The notes: a model not told the origin generated them from the sequence alone. A stretch of 64,000 nt of DNA from Akebia trifoliata (GCA_017979445.1 CM030711.1:38432757-38496756), one strand, 5' to 3'. Shown: positions 36,066 through 49,500, counted from the first letter of the stretch. Numbers and translations: made by a program.

Positions 36066-36071
<6 letters not shown>

Positions 36072-36119
36072 AAGGGGAAAGAGAGAAAAATGGGTTTTGG
36101 GGTCTTTTGATCAAAATTT

Positions 36120-36302
36120 TCAAGGAGAATGATAACTAGCATTGGGAGCTCTTGCAACAAGAGAGAACACCAGCACTAAAAGTAATGGTGCCAACCATGG
36201 GATGAAATATGTTCCATTCAACAATAGGTCCCACTTTGACCTCCAATTCCAGTTCTTCCATGTACCCTGATCTGTTTCTACTCTCTTTGTCTCTTGCCCA
36301 CA
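36120..36302 (-). pseudogene. Orphan C-terminal exon of a pectate lyase (PL1) gene
   Basis: The minus-strand frame reads [10 protein letters not shown] then [20 protein letters not shown] and FIPW, ending [11 protein letters not shown] and a stop. Plant pectate lyases end with a conserved '..EVTKRV......WK.WNWRSEGDLLLNGA(Y/F)F..SG' block, and the match is close apart from W for the usual EG and a hydrophobic run ([14 protein letters not shown]) replacing the usual Ser/Ala-rich tail. The catalytic domain, which would lie at higher coordinates, is absent for several kilobases, so this is probably a gene relic or a captured exon. Pectate lyases cleave cell-wall homogalacturonan; this piece alone could not. 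Confidence 0.55.
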
Positions 36303-36899
36303 TCACATTATCATATGGGGATGTGATGCATTCCGATTAGACTAAAAAGAAAATTTTTATAAGATGAATAATATATTTTTATAAATATGAATATAGAATG
36401 ATCAAGAAGGAACACGTTAATAGATTGAATGAGACTCAAGAATGACCCTAATGAATGATATACTAAGTTGTTTGAGAGGATAAAAAAGAACATAGACATA
36501 ATTCGTTCAGCCTAACACACACTAAATTCTCAAGATAAGTTGTTAATGATGATGACGATAAGAAAAATACATGTAGTATACCCACCCATCTAATGTGTTT
36601 GATATCAACTCCATAAGTTAGATCATTGAGTCCATGAAAAAAATCTCCTGAATAGAAGGAAAATAAACAAATAAAAAAACAATATCGCATATTCTCATAC
36701 ATTGTTGCAGGAAAATAACCTTGGATGTTGTTTGTGGTGCGTTGCTTTTTTTACGCAACGATGTGAATCCTTCAATGCAATTGCATAACAACATCATGTA
36801 GCAGGAATCCGAAAAAACCCCAACATCAATTAATATATAAGTAATGAAAGTGAAGCCCCAATCAGGTAGAAATTCAACATATGAAGGGGTCAACTTACT

Positions 36900-38040
36900 T
36901 ACCACATTTATCATAGTGGAAGAAGTTCTCTTCACCTTTGGTTTTGGTATTCAACCTGCAAATTCCATATCCATCACAGGAACAAAAGCATTGTAAACAA
37001 AACTATCGGTCTAAAATTATGTTGTGTGTAACTTATTTGTCGACATAGAGTAACAACAAAAGACTTGACTTTGGATAAAATGGAATGAAGATGATTAGTT
37101 TACCTGACCCCAAATCTTTGGGATAAACTTTGTTGTTGAAAGTATACCACATTTTTAAATCAGATAAGCACATCATACCGATTATTTGGTCGAAGAATTG
37201 CGTTGTAATGAAGCAATCCAACTATTTGAAGGATTGATTTTTCTGTCCATTCTATGACCGAGTTTTGCACCTTCAACTGGCACTATGAGTTTTGTAGCAT
37301 CTCTCTTAGAGGCACCAATTAGAGAAACTGAAGTATATGGCATGTATCATTCTCTCAAGAAATCCACTTATAGTCTGTAAAAGTAAAAAATCAAACACTT
37401 ATAAACTATATGTACAGAAGAAAAGCCAAGCTATAGTGTGAAACAACAGGGAAAGAAAATGTTTTGGGGAGGGACAATAAATACAAAGATTGTTTTTAAG
37501 ATTAAACATCCATATTCAATTAGCCTAAATATATTATTGAGTATGATAACCACAATAGGAACTCAAAAGGCTTTTTTAATCAAGATGCTAGACCAAATTG
37601 CCGACAAAATACTTCAAGTTCAGGCAACAGAGTCTCACTATTATCCAAACATAAATAGCGGTAAACTAACAGTGAATTTCTTTTCATGGAGAAGTTAAAA
37701 GGACCAAAGAAAATTTATTTCAGATGCTACATCATATATAACTTATAGTTTGGTCAACAAGATTCTCAACACCCAAATTCTTGTTTTCTCTTGATTAAAA
37801 TTGCACGTGAACACCTGAATGAGCAAACTTACTTGATCCTATATGTTCGCTAACCATTAATGAAAGAAACATCATTTCCTCCTAAAGCTTAAGTATCAAA
37901 CCAGCATCATATGGTTACTGCTAAAATGGTCACTCAAATCGAAGAATATAAGATTGACCAATTTATTACCTTGACGTCTATCCGCATCTATTGGCATTGC
38001 TCGAGTGCTGGCCACTCCAGAAACTGGCTCTAAAATCAAA
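36900..38040 (-). other. Exon-like pieces of an unidentified gene
   Basis: On the minus strand, 37975-38032 reads EPVSGVASTRAMPIDADRRQ between a plausible acceptor (TTTGATTTTAG) and donor (CAAG|GTAATA). Around 36908-36957 LNTKTKGEENFFHYDKCG sits between TTTGCAG and GTAAGTAAG. A 46-codon open stretch near 37200-37340 contains KLIVPVEGAKLGHRMDRKIN. I do not recognise a family and cannot join them with confidence, so this may be a broken gene or chance. Confidence 0.25.
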
Positions 38041-40019
38041 TAACACCTTTTGTTAGAGCATATAAAGAAGTCAAGTGATATTATCTATATTTTAATATAG
38101 GTAACTACGTGACTATTTTGTATAAGTTATAAAAGCAATATTTGTCATTGCAATAAAATAGTAATAAAAATAAGTCTGAAGGAAGCATGCCATTCAGGAT
38201 AAACATTGGACTCTAATTCCATACATAGAAGTTCCTAGTAATGAGAATGCTAACAAGAACACTCCACAATCCACGTATTTGTGGTTTTTGATACCATTAT
38301 GTATTTACATGTTGTTCATTTAGCGTTGTAAAAAAAAACTATTTAAATAATGGATGGCATCTCGATGGTGGTGTAATAAATACTTGTTCCCTGACCGTGA
38401 TATATAGTTGTTCCCAAAAAAGTCGAGTTTTTGTCTTTTGTGTTTGCTAGTACTTTAGGATGGTCTGATCAAATTTGTAATCAGATGTATACCCAATCAT
38501 ACATGAATAAAATAACCTAAGGCCCAAACATTCAATGAAGCAAAAAAAAAAAAGAAAAAACAATTAGGTATTTGTTTTTTCATAAGCATAAACACGAAGA
38601 ACTAGAATGACAATCAATTTGTACCACATATAATTATCACTATGCAACAAAGATTCTCTGTACCACCACAGAGAGAAGTTGATTTGTGCAAAACAACTTA
38701 AGAAAAATTCTGAAAATATATCAAACATACCAAACCTATAAAATTGTCAACTCCACCTTATTTTTACTTTGCTTGATAAATAAATAGGAAAACTAAAATG
38801 AGAAAAATAAAAAGAAACACTAGACACTCAGGCCATTGAGTACTACATGGATCTGCAACAGAATATGGTTTAAAAGCTTCACTTATAAAAGCTGGATTGG
38901 TAAAAATTAACAGATCATTAAGCTATAAAACAATGGCATTAGTTACTAATTTGACTCGCAAGTTCCTTTACAAGCAAAATTTCCCCATTTTGACCTTTAC
39001 TTTGATTCAAGATCCACCCTCCCAGTTTTCATGATGTATATTCATATTTGTGTATAACAAAAATAACTCAAAACTCATCCATTTGGATGAAATCCAATCG
39101 GATGCAAATATTTCATATCAATCCCTCTCAAAAAATGAACAATTTGAGTGGAAGGTCTATATTTTTTTAGAACAAATTTGTTTCTATGCTATTTCATATT
39201 GTACCATTCTTGAGAAACAATTTAGCATTTTTATAATGAAGAAAATTGTACTTTTTAAGATTAATATATTTTCTACATTTGTAAAGGAAAAGAATGCTTT
39301 TATACAAACCATTGAATGTACATGGACAATATGGAAGTAACCCATACATGCATGTGTAAACAAGTCATGAATAGAACAATGAAAATTCAAAGTCAATATC
39401 CAAACAATTGAAACTAAAGAATTAGTGTCGAACCTGAATAGATTCGAACATTAAATGAACTAGACTATCTTTATACACAATGACCACATTTGGAAACAAT
39501 ACACATGTCAAATGGGTTGCACAACAAAGGAAAAAAAGTTTGATATTGTTAAGGACAGGACATCTCCATGCACATGTTAACTCTAGCTAGACATTAGTAC
39601 TCAATCCCCATGGCCAACCCAATATAGACTTCAATACTTTCCACGCTAAAACACCTACAAATGAGAGAGACAATTGCCACTTGCAGTTTTAGAGTCTATG
39701 AATTTTGTTGCCACACCAGGAAGCCTCTGTCAATTTCTGTCCAACCCACTAACCTGTAAATGGCATTTGAAATTTCTTTTTGATAAGCATACAGGTCCAA
39801 TGAGTTCTCCGTTGCTAAAAATAAATAATTTCAATGTATAACCCACCAGGCTCTCTACAAAGCATTGACTTTGCTGAAAGATTATAATCTTGTAAAATCA
39901 GCACCAAGCCCCGTGATTACAACACTGACTAAAGCAACCGTTAATCGAATCTTAAATTTGAAAATCAATTATTAAATAGAAAAAACAATCAGAAAGAAAG
40001 AAAAAAACCAAATAATGTC
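38041..40019. other. Intergenic AT-rich DNA
   Basis: No gene, RNA or clear repeat is recognised in this stretch. Confidence 0.35.
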
Positions 40020-40027
40020 ATTAGAAT

Positions 40028-40566
40028 TAGGGGTGCAACTTGGTTCGGTTCGGTTTGGTTTGAGGTCAAATTGGAATCGAATCGACATAGGTCGGTTCTA
40101 TTAAATAAGAACCAGAACCGAACCAAATTTCATTGGAACCAAACCAACCTTAACCGAATTAAAGTCGGTTTGGTTCGGTTCGGTTCCACGTATTGCAAAT
40201 ATTTTATAAATTATAAGTAATATTTTTTAGTGAAAATATAAACATAAAATTTCATATAATAAATCACAAATCTATCTATAAAAAGTCATTAGGTTATCCA
40301 TAAAAGATCACTAATCTATGTACTAACTCTTAAAATAATTCTTAATAATTATTATATGCATATATATTTATTTATTGCATAGGGGTTCAGTTCTCGGTTT
40401 GGTTCGGTTCTATACAAGCTTGATCCGAGAACCGAACCAAATTGATCGGTTCTCCATTTTCGTAACCTGGAACCGAACCTCAACTTGTTCCAAACCGAAC
40501 CAAACCACCCCAAAGCTATCGGTTTGGTTCGGTTCTCGGTTTGAACGGGACCAAGTTGCACCCCTA
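40028..40566. mobile_element. hAT-type non-autonomous element with GGTTCGGTT tracts
   Basis: The terminal inverted repeats TAGGGGTGCAACTTGGTT and its complement lie at the two ends, flanked by a perfect 8-bp duplication ATTAGAAT (40020-40027 and 40567-40574). Subterminal regions are rich in GGTTCGGTT/AACCGAACC words in inverted arrangement, which would fold strongly. The length is 539 bp and no transposase is encoded. A decayed inverted relative of its left half is at 5058-5200. Confidence 0.9.
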
Positions 40567-40574
40567 ATTAGAAT

Positions 40575-42140
40575 TAGAAGTATCTTGTGGGTAAAATCCA
40601 ATTACTGATTTGATTCCATTAGTCTGTCCAACACCTACTTGCCAATATGTAAGGCCACTTTTACCCATTAATGCTAGAATGTTTCAAAAGTAGTACTAGC
40701 ATGGTTTAAAATATCATATCTATTGAACGAATAATAAGAGAAAACCTCTCAAGTATATGAATTGGGTACTAGTAAACCAATTGATTGAACTTCCTTGCAG
40801 TATGTACAACATCACATTGCTAATCAGGAACACTATAAAAGCACAGATATATCCCATAAAAGACACGTATAAAAGAAATAGGAAGAATCAGATGAGCAAT
40901 GCAAAATATAAATGACAAAGGTTGACTATCAAAGGAATAGGACTTTTTAAAGGTTGAAAACAAAATTTGAATATGGATAGTCATAAGCACATAAAGAGTT
41001 CAAGTATGAAGATATTTACAAGATAAAATATAAAGACTAAATATATTTAGTCCACTTTTTCTGTTATAATACATGTAAAAATCAACAACTCATAAGGGAG
41101 TTTCAAGGTGAAGCTAACTATAAAATGCCTTTAATCATGTTTTTTCTTAACTCGTGTCAGCAATCTCTACAACAAGTAGCTAAATTGAATTGGATACATA
41201 TGAATACATTCATCTTCACACATCAAAGAAAATCAAGTGGCATGTACTTCTTGGTTATCCCAAAGTCAAACTCTTAAAACAGGTCGGACACAAGGGAGTG
41301 AATTTCTTGGTCAGATTCAAAGAGATTGTGTGGTGGTGAGGTCATATGGTAGTTAGCTACCATGTAACAAACAACCACAGAACAGACTTAATCGACCAAT
41401 CAACCCCTAAAAATAGCAAATATGCAATAAAACTGTTGATGCTCTATTGTTATTGATTGTCGACCCCTTTACAAAAGATCTTGAAGACTTTATTTGCAAA
41501 AAATCGATAATAAGAGAAGAATGAAATAACAATAGAAAAAATAAATAAATACAAGAAAAAATGGGGAAAAACCCAGGGTTTCACAGTTCAAGTTACATAA
41601 GAAAAAATAGAGGGCCTAGTTACTCCTTTTACCTATCCTGGTCATTACTAATATCTATTATTAATTGTTCTCTAAGATTCCAACTATTTCCCACACTCAA
41701 TGCCCAAGTTGTTGGATCTTCTTGCCCCTATTATTATGAGGAAATAGGGAACACTCGAACACACAAAATTAAATCATAACAGCCTAACTATCTGTGAGGT
41801 AAGGGCCAAGCCAAAAATGTACATGGTCATGGCTTACTAAAGATCCAGGCCAAACTCTGCCTAGGCCTTGGTTAACCCACGACCTACAAGGAAAAATAAC
41901 TTGGGCCATGGGTAACTCACAACTTAGCTTAGTTTAGGGTTTCAAAAACATGGGTTTGAAGAGTTGGCCACCCTAGGACGAGTCCCACTTGGTCAAATTG
42001 AGGGCCTTTAGGTCAAACCTTATTTTACCAAATTTTTAAGTGCTCTCGAGCTTGATCCGGGCACATTGGGGAATCTATAAAGATCATTATAAAATATTTA
42101 AGCAAATAAAGTATTAACTTAATTAATATTTTAAATACTG
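40575..42140. other. Intergenic AT-rich DNA
   Basis: No gene is recognised. The stretch 41800-42060 is less AT-rich but has no coding signature. Confidence 0.35.
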
Positions 42141-42144
42141 ATCT

Positions 42145-42990
42145 TTTGGTAGATGTGGAAATCTTGAATTGGGGTCGATGATGGTGTTCAATAATATATT
42201 AGAATTCTTTGCTTGTCCATTTCAACTAACTATGACATATGTAAAAAACATTTTAAAAGAACATATGGCCAACACATTCTGTCTTATGCCTTTCCGACCT
42301 AAGAAGCGAAGTTAGTCTATTGCACTAACATGTGTTCCTATGTGTATACCATCTAGTACTCTCAGACAACACTTCATATTGAATAATAATAATAAATAAG
42401 ATATTGCATGAATTATAATGACATGTATTGATGTTAATAACCAAAAAAAAAAAAAAAAATCTAATAAAATAACTTGAAGAAATGCTCATATCTTTATCTG
42501 GTTCAGATTTTAGGAGAGATTTCATTGAAATGTTAGAACACGATAAGAGACCTACAAAAACGTAGAATCACTTTCAAGACTTTATGAAAATGTTTACCTA
42601 CAGTCTCTTTGAAATGTTGAAATTGATTGACAACCAATCATACCCCGCATTTTATCCTAATATCATTAGGAACATTGTTAAATATACTTTAAAAAAAATA
42701 CATCTTGTATTCTTTAGGTTTGCCTCATCTTGAAAATGACAATAATCTATAGAAAACATGTTTTTTTCCATCTTGAATTGTTGATGACACAAATAATTTG
42801 TTTCTTAACAAAACACATTCCACCATAAAATATTATTTAGTAAAACCACAGTTTGTCTTGGGTGATTTATTTAAATTATATCCGCATTAAGATAAAATAT
42901 GAGATATTGCAATTATAATTATTAACATTTCAATATCATTATTCGGCGATGAATCCATCAATTCTTCATCTGATGATAAATCTATCATTT
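42145..42990 (-). pseudogene. PIF/Harbinger (ALP1/HARBI1-type) transposase remnant
   Basis: Minus-strand fragments appear in order. An acidic N-terminal piece IDLSSDEELMDSSPNNDIEM (about 42980-42920) comes first. Next is FQHFKETVGKHFHKVLKVIL with RFCRSLIVF, matching the 'RFQHSgeTvsrhF..vL.a...L' helix. Then CLRVLDGIHIGTHVSAID with LRFLGRKGIRQNVLAIC (about 42345-42255) matches DDE_Tnp_4 'c.GaIDGTHI...vp.....fr.RKG...QNvla'. Last, after frame changes, TYVIVSWNGQAKNSNILLNT matches 'fTyv.aGweGsahDsrvL'. The first catalytic Asp survives (LDG), the second is read as Asn (KNS). Stops and frameshifts rule out function. Confidence 0.7.
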
Positions 42991-43335
42991 TTATTTTAAA
43001 AAAAATTAAAAAAAATATCAAAATTTAGATTTATAAATAATCAAAATACCATAATTTAACAACAATAAGCAAAATCTACTAAAACTTATTCGATACTAAT
43101 TCAAACATAAACATCCCCACCACATGAGTAAAACATAAGCGTCCCACAAAGATAGAGACAAAAATATCAAACAACGCTAAAATCTAAAAGCTGTCCAACA
43201 AATTACTATTTATTTTTACCTCCTCGTCAGAGTTAGAAGTTCCCCATCATCGCTATTCAAAGAATTTTGCTACAACGACTCAAAAATATCACCCAAGGTA
43301 GTACTGTGTGTGCAAAGAACCATCGATTTTCCTCG

Positions 43336-43346
43336 AGTATATAAAC
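43336..43346 (+). promoter_or_regulatory. Possible TATA box of the FKBP gene
   Basis: GTATATAAAC lies about 175 bp upstream of the start codon at 43518, in DNA otherwise less AT-rich than usual here. A second AT-rich run (43430-43446) is nearer the start. This is a candidate only. Confidence 0.35.
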
Positions 43347-43517
43347 ACGTATATCGAGAAAAGGATCTATGTTTTCCTTTATCCAAATTAGTCAGACGGC
43401 CTCCTTCAAATACTTAACAAACCTAGATAATATAAATATATATATCACATAAACCCCTGCGAGCGATCCATCGCAAGTACGACTGATTCAGGGAAAGGAA
43501 GGAGAGGAGGAACGAAG

Positions 43518-46500
43518 ATGTGTAGTTCATTGATGGCCGCTTTAATGTTCACTCTTTTGTTTCTCTCAACAACAGGTAAATCATCTCTCTCTCTCTTTGG
43601 AGAAAAAAAAAAAAAAAACAAAGCGAGAGAGATTTTAGATCGGATCGGTTTTTTAAGTTTCAGAGTGTTTCGATCTGGAAAAAATGATTTCCTACCTAGG
43701 AGTACATTGTCTCTTTGATCCAAACCGTTGGATGGACCTTCAATATGATTCCCGAGGTAGATCCGACGACGTGGACAGTAAGATTCACGGTTCTTTCGAT
43801 TTTCTAGTGATAGGGAAATTGTTGATCGAAAAGCATTTTGGTGGTCTAGTTGGATGCAATTGTTGTCGCTGTAATTTTATTTTTATTTTAAATTTTATTT
43901 AATTTAGTTCTTTTATTCTCAGTTTCAGCAAAGAAAACCGGAGATGTTACCGAGTTACAAATCGGTGTCAAGGTATATTACATCTGCTTTATGTTGTATG
44001 GATTAATCACTCTTTATTTATATTTACGATTTCCTGTGGAAGATGTTAATGATGAGGTTAAATTTGATGCTAAATGTTGATTTCAACTTCAAAAAAAATT
44101 CTGTATGATTTGATTAAGTTATAGTTTTTTTTTTCCTCCAAAGTTTCTTGCTTGTACTCTTTTAATTTTGATAAGTAATTGATGAACAAGAAAAATGTGA
44201 ATCCGTAATTACCGATCATATTTGTAGATCTCTCAGGACAATGTAGTGGAGAATAATGATAATTCAAGTAGTCTATGATACAATCCAACCTAACAACGAG
44301 AGTTTTCCATAGCCTTGAGTAGGAGAAGATATAAAAAAGCTCATTTAGGTCATATAAAGTTTCAACATTGAAAGAAAGTTATTCAATCTCTTGTACATAA
44401 ACAACGAGAATGTAAAATCTAATCCTAACCATTGTTTGTCTCTAATTAGATCTAGATAATTAATTTAGTAACCTATGTAAACTAATGATAGTTGGGTTTG
44501 GGATCGGTTTGATAACCACCGACAATTTGAACCAGCCAATCCTAGTTTGGATTCACCAATCTCGTTGAGTTGAAAATGTTGACTGAACCATGATGATTTT
44601 GCCAAAAGTAAAAATCTTGAAAATGTGTTATATAGCTTCAAAATCATAATTTATGACCAAGTCTACTAGAGAACACATTTACCCGAAACTCTCTTTTTGG
44701 GGCACCACCTTTCAGTTCTCCCACCACTAGAATCGTTCCATCTATCCCACCCGTGTTATCAATCAATCTAGAATTCCACCTCCCCCTATCGATAGCCTTC
44801 CCAATATCATGTGTCTTCAACCTAATGGACCAGAGAAATGCTAACTCAATGAACAAGACCACCAAATGAAGCGCCAAGAACTACCCACTTGTTCCTCCTT
44901 GTTTGGCCCAGGCCCTAGACTCCCTTAGGAAGAGGGGACTCGAATACAACCATTGGAATGAAGGGGACTTTGTAGTTGAGTTTGTTGGAATGAAGGGTCA
45001 ATGTAATCGAGTGGCTGAGTTTGGAACGAAGCGGCGAAGGAGGCTTATTAGCTGGAGTTGCCCTTTGTGCGGCTAGCCAGATGCATAAATAGGTGGGTGG
45101 GTTCAGGCAGCTTGAACCCATTAGGTGGCACGGGAACTGGGGAAGGAGAAGACGAGTCCAGGAGTTCAGGCCTACTGGCCTGGCCAGCCAATTTATGCAT
45201 GCTTTTGATGCCGCTAGCAGGTTAGCTCCTGTTGGGAACAGAACATGGAGATCCAGCCTTTCATTGCTTCCTTTGATCGGTGGCCAGAAGATGGATTAGT
45301 TGAGAGCTCAGATGGTGCCGGCCCAGATCAAGCTATTGGGTCAATTGTTTCCACACGAGATGGCTCGTTGCTGTCAGAAGGCCTGCTAATTTCCAATTGA
45401 CAAGAGACGAAATGGTCATATGTGTACCACCCCAAGCCCACAACAATGTGATATTGTCCCCTTTGGGCCAAAGCCCGCACAACTTTAAAACACATCGTAC
45501 TAAGTAAGGCCTGATTTGCCCTTATAACCCAGGTTTTGAATGTTCTCCTACCCGATGTGGGACTAATCCCACTCCTCCCTGCTATTCCACCCTACAACGC
45601 GATGACTTCACTTCGACCTCATGTGGTCTTTGCAGATTCTTTCCATGTCCATTCAATAGTGCACCGATGGGGCCGTGACAACCTCCCCACCAAACAGGAA
45701 GAGTCGTTACCGGCTTTGATATCATTTATAATATCCCAGGCACACAACATTACGCTATTGTCCACTTTGGGTCGAAGCCCACACGACTTTAAAACGTATC
45801 GTACCATAGGGTTTGGTTTACTCTTATAGCCTAGACTTTAAATGTCTTCCTACCTGATGTGGTTTATGCTTATAAGCTTGACCCATTACCTGGTCCAAGA
45901 TCCTAATTTAAGGGTGCCAGATGAATTAAGGGTAACTAACTAAAGTAGGGTTTAAAAAAAAATTAAAATACAATAATGGTCATCATTACGAAAATTATTG
46001 ATCCGAACTTCATCAACTTATTAAAATGTGATAACATTTATCAAGGTACAGGTTACTTGTTACATTCAAATCCAACCTTAAAGTCTAATGTGATAAAATA
46101 ACTAGACAATTAATAATCAATTGAATCATTTAGTGAATTTTTGATCTCTACCATCTAACATCTGTGTGAACTTTTTATAAGACAAAGTCGATGAGCTAAA
46201 GCTCGCAAGAAAGATTGTGTACATACATACAAATAAAAAAAACTATATAATCATGTAATTTCTCAGATATTCAAATTCAACATAAGATAATGACATGCAT
46301 GCAATGGTGGCCAACTTTCTCACTATCTAGGCCACAACCATCATCATTGATTTTTCCAACAACTTAATCACTCTCCGTTTCCATATGTAGGACCTTCCTC
46401 TAGGGATTTTTGGTCTTACACCCAGGGACCTACATCCTAACCTACTCATCTCGTCATGACAATATATGTATGATTATGGAATTTTAACATGCATTATCAC

Positions 46501-49500
46501 ACAATTTTGAAACAACGTGCTCTTATTATTGACATCGTTTTTAAAAAATACATTATCATGGAAAATTTTTAATTGAGATGTACAAAACATTCGTCATTAC
46601 ATACCATGTATACATAATTCTTTCCATATATTTATTGCTTGGTCATATGTGTATATATTCATTTTACTTCTTACTTAAATACATTTTACTTCGGTTTGCT
46701 CTTTTCAATTCTCCACGCTTTCTTGATTCTCTACAAAATTACACGAGGAATGTTGTAATTGAATATTGCATTTGGTGCTTCGCACGAATTCTAAGACTTA
46801 ACGATGGTCGAAACACCTATTACTATACTACAATTATATGAACTTAACAACTCAATAAAGCGAGTAAATTCAATACAAGGTTTAACAAACCTTTAATGGT
46901 AGCCAGACTATACTAATTGCACCTTGGTGTTTCGTACCCTACAATAGATTTATAAGAAATAACAAAATTCAAACATTACAATGTTGCTTAATGATGCTTT
47001 ATGAGCACAAAAATCAAGCAAAACATTTCTTCATTGCTAGTTGACTTTGATACATAAACTTTTTTTTTTTGAAGAAAGAGGATTTCCAGGGCTTCCCGAT
47101 AATATTTGGGTCTTCGCAAATGTGTCAGTAATGAATCCTCGATTACAAGACACTATTGTTGTGTTGCCTTGAATAACAAGAAAAATAGATTTTCTATCTT
47201 TCTAATTTGATTTAGACTATAATTAAACTATTGATTTATTTCCTTAAAAATAGAACTTAAAGTCACTTATGATTTAGAGTTTAGACTAAAATCGTCAAAT
47301 AAATAAAAAATAAACTAACATTTTAAACACGAACTAAAAATCGTCGAAAAAATAGTTTTTCAAAGAATAGGCTATCATCGCATGCTTCACTGATAAAAAA
47401 AAGCTATTAGCACATGCTTCAAATTAAACCCATTTTTTTTGAAAAAGCTTTGGGATAACTTCTGTTGATGCATCGGCTTACGGAGAATGGTGATGGGCGG
47501 TAATCTGTGAATCAAAAAGCAGTTTGGTAGACTGGAACTTAGTGAAAGAGGCTCTGTAGGTTCCGCAAGGGTGTCGGATTTCATATTGGAGCAACAACAA
47601 GATAGTGCTTAGACTGAACTCCGATATCGACAACAAAAAGATTTGCTCTCTTGGATCAGTGGTAGTCGACAGTATGAACATTGTTCTTAAACAATGGTTT
47701 TCTAGAATCAATAAGTTGGAAAACGGTCGGCAGGAGGAAGGATGTTGGGTGGAGATTTCAAGTCTTCCGTTTTATCTTTGGGAAAAATTAGTATTTACTA
47801 AGATTGCAAACCAAATGAGTGGGCTGCTAGAAGTTGCAAAGAAACACGATCGGCATCAATTCAATGGATAAGGAGGGAAGGGAGCTTGAATTTAGAGTTC
47901 ATGAGGCAAATCGGGGTGCAAATGACGGAGAAGAAGAGAGTGGAGGAAGAACAAGAGTTCCAGAAAAAATCCTAAACTTGGTAGAGGTGTCAATAGTGGT
48001 CGAGGAGGCTGAGGAAGAGGCCTCGGTTGGGTGAGGAATGCATGTTGGAGGAGGATGAGAACACTGGTAATCAGGAGACTGGGGCGATGAACCTGTAGTT
48101 AGAGTTTTGGGTCTGGAGATAGCAAGTCAAGGAGAGGGTTTTGATTGTTTGAATGCAAGTTTTGCCACAGCGCTAGGTGGCAACATTGAGTTTGTTTCGT
48201 TGGCAAGTTTTATTGATCTTACAGTGGAAAATTGTGTAGAGGGTGAGTTAAGTGTGCGGCAAGTCCGCGACTTGTCAAATCAAGCAGATGAGAATGTAGA
48301 AAATTCGACAGATAAACTTAATGCTGAGTAGATGTTTGCAACATATGCGGACAAAAGGTCAGTGGGTGTGATTGTAGTGGAGGACAGTTGTTTCTTTGTG
48401 GTGGACTCTTTGGATAGGCCTTTTGAGGTGGGCTGGACTGACAACTCAGTTACGGATCTGGATTTAGATCCTTTAAATTTATAAATTAGATGGGCCAAGG
48501 CTAGAATTTTTTAAGCCCATTTAGTAGTAAGGTCCAGGAACCATTTATGGAGGGCTGGTTAAGTGTAATTGTTAGTCTTGGGGTGTTTTGGAGGCCTAAG
48601 ATACAACCCAACAATTTGTTTGCGGGTTGGACTTTAATACATCAGCCCAATACGCCGTGGGCTGTCTAAGTGCAACAATTAGTCCTGGGTGTGTATTGGA
48701 GGCCCAAGATGCAACCCAACAATCAGTTTGCATAATGATTTTTATTATAGCAGCCCAATACTCAGTGAGACAGGTTGTGGAGCAGCAGCAGCAGCTCGTA
48801 GAGACTTTCAGAAGTTGTGTCTCAACTAAGGATTTGGGGGTCGTAGCCCCTATAGAAATCAACAACAAAGGTGTCCCTATGGGTACAAGGGGAATGGTTT
48901 TTATCATAGAGGCTATTCGACCTGGCAAGATCTTATTCCAGTGTGTTTTGGGCATGACAGTAGGTTAGTAGTGGTGTTTCTCATATTGGGGGGATCTTCT
49001 TGGGTTGAGATCCTTTGAGGAAGTTCATATGATTTAGGGTAACATAGATATGTTTCGTTTGAAAGGTCTGAACGAGGTAGAAGCGCGATTGTTAGATGGA
49101 GAGGAGAATCTCAGAGATGTCGGTCAAACCATGGTCATCACAAATTTGGGCTACCAGGCTATTGAGGCCCTTGGGGGAAATGCCGTGCTGTCGGAAGAAT
49201 TGTTAGTGAATTTGTTGGAGGCAAGTCTCACGGTTGGGATGTCGCTCAAGAATGAGAAGGAAGAGACTCTTATGATCTTGGAGGTTGCTGTTAGAATTGG
49301 AAAAGAGGCGCAAGTGCACATGCAAAATGTTGTTGGCAGATGGCCCATTGCTGTAAATCCACTAGCAAGATGGCAAGCTTGCGCATTACGAAGCCATTGC
49401 TGGATGCAGTCACGAAAGATATATGTAAGAAGCTTAGATTTCAGAGGGAGACCTTTAGAGATCAGAGGCTAATTTTTCGATTAAATCTAAATTTAGAGCC

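Noticed and set aside
35848..36123. Frame with a long Tyr-Ile repeat
   Set aside because: It is translation of the (TA)n microsatellite.
43445..43723. 92-aa minus-strand frame over the FKBP first exon
   Set aside because: Antisense of a well-supported FKBP exon 1 and leader; no family match.
45536..45829. 97-aa frame and its antisense partner
   Set aside because: They lie across the TRIM LTRs and internal region, which are noncoding.
48596..48968. Two overlapping frames of about 115 aa on opposite strands
   Set aside because: They coincide with the tandem duplication inside the LINE and have no domain; coding is not supported.
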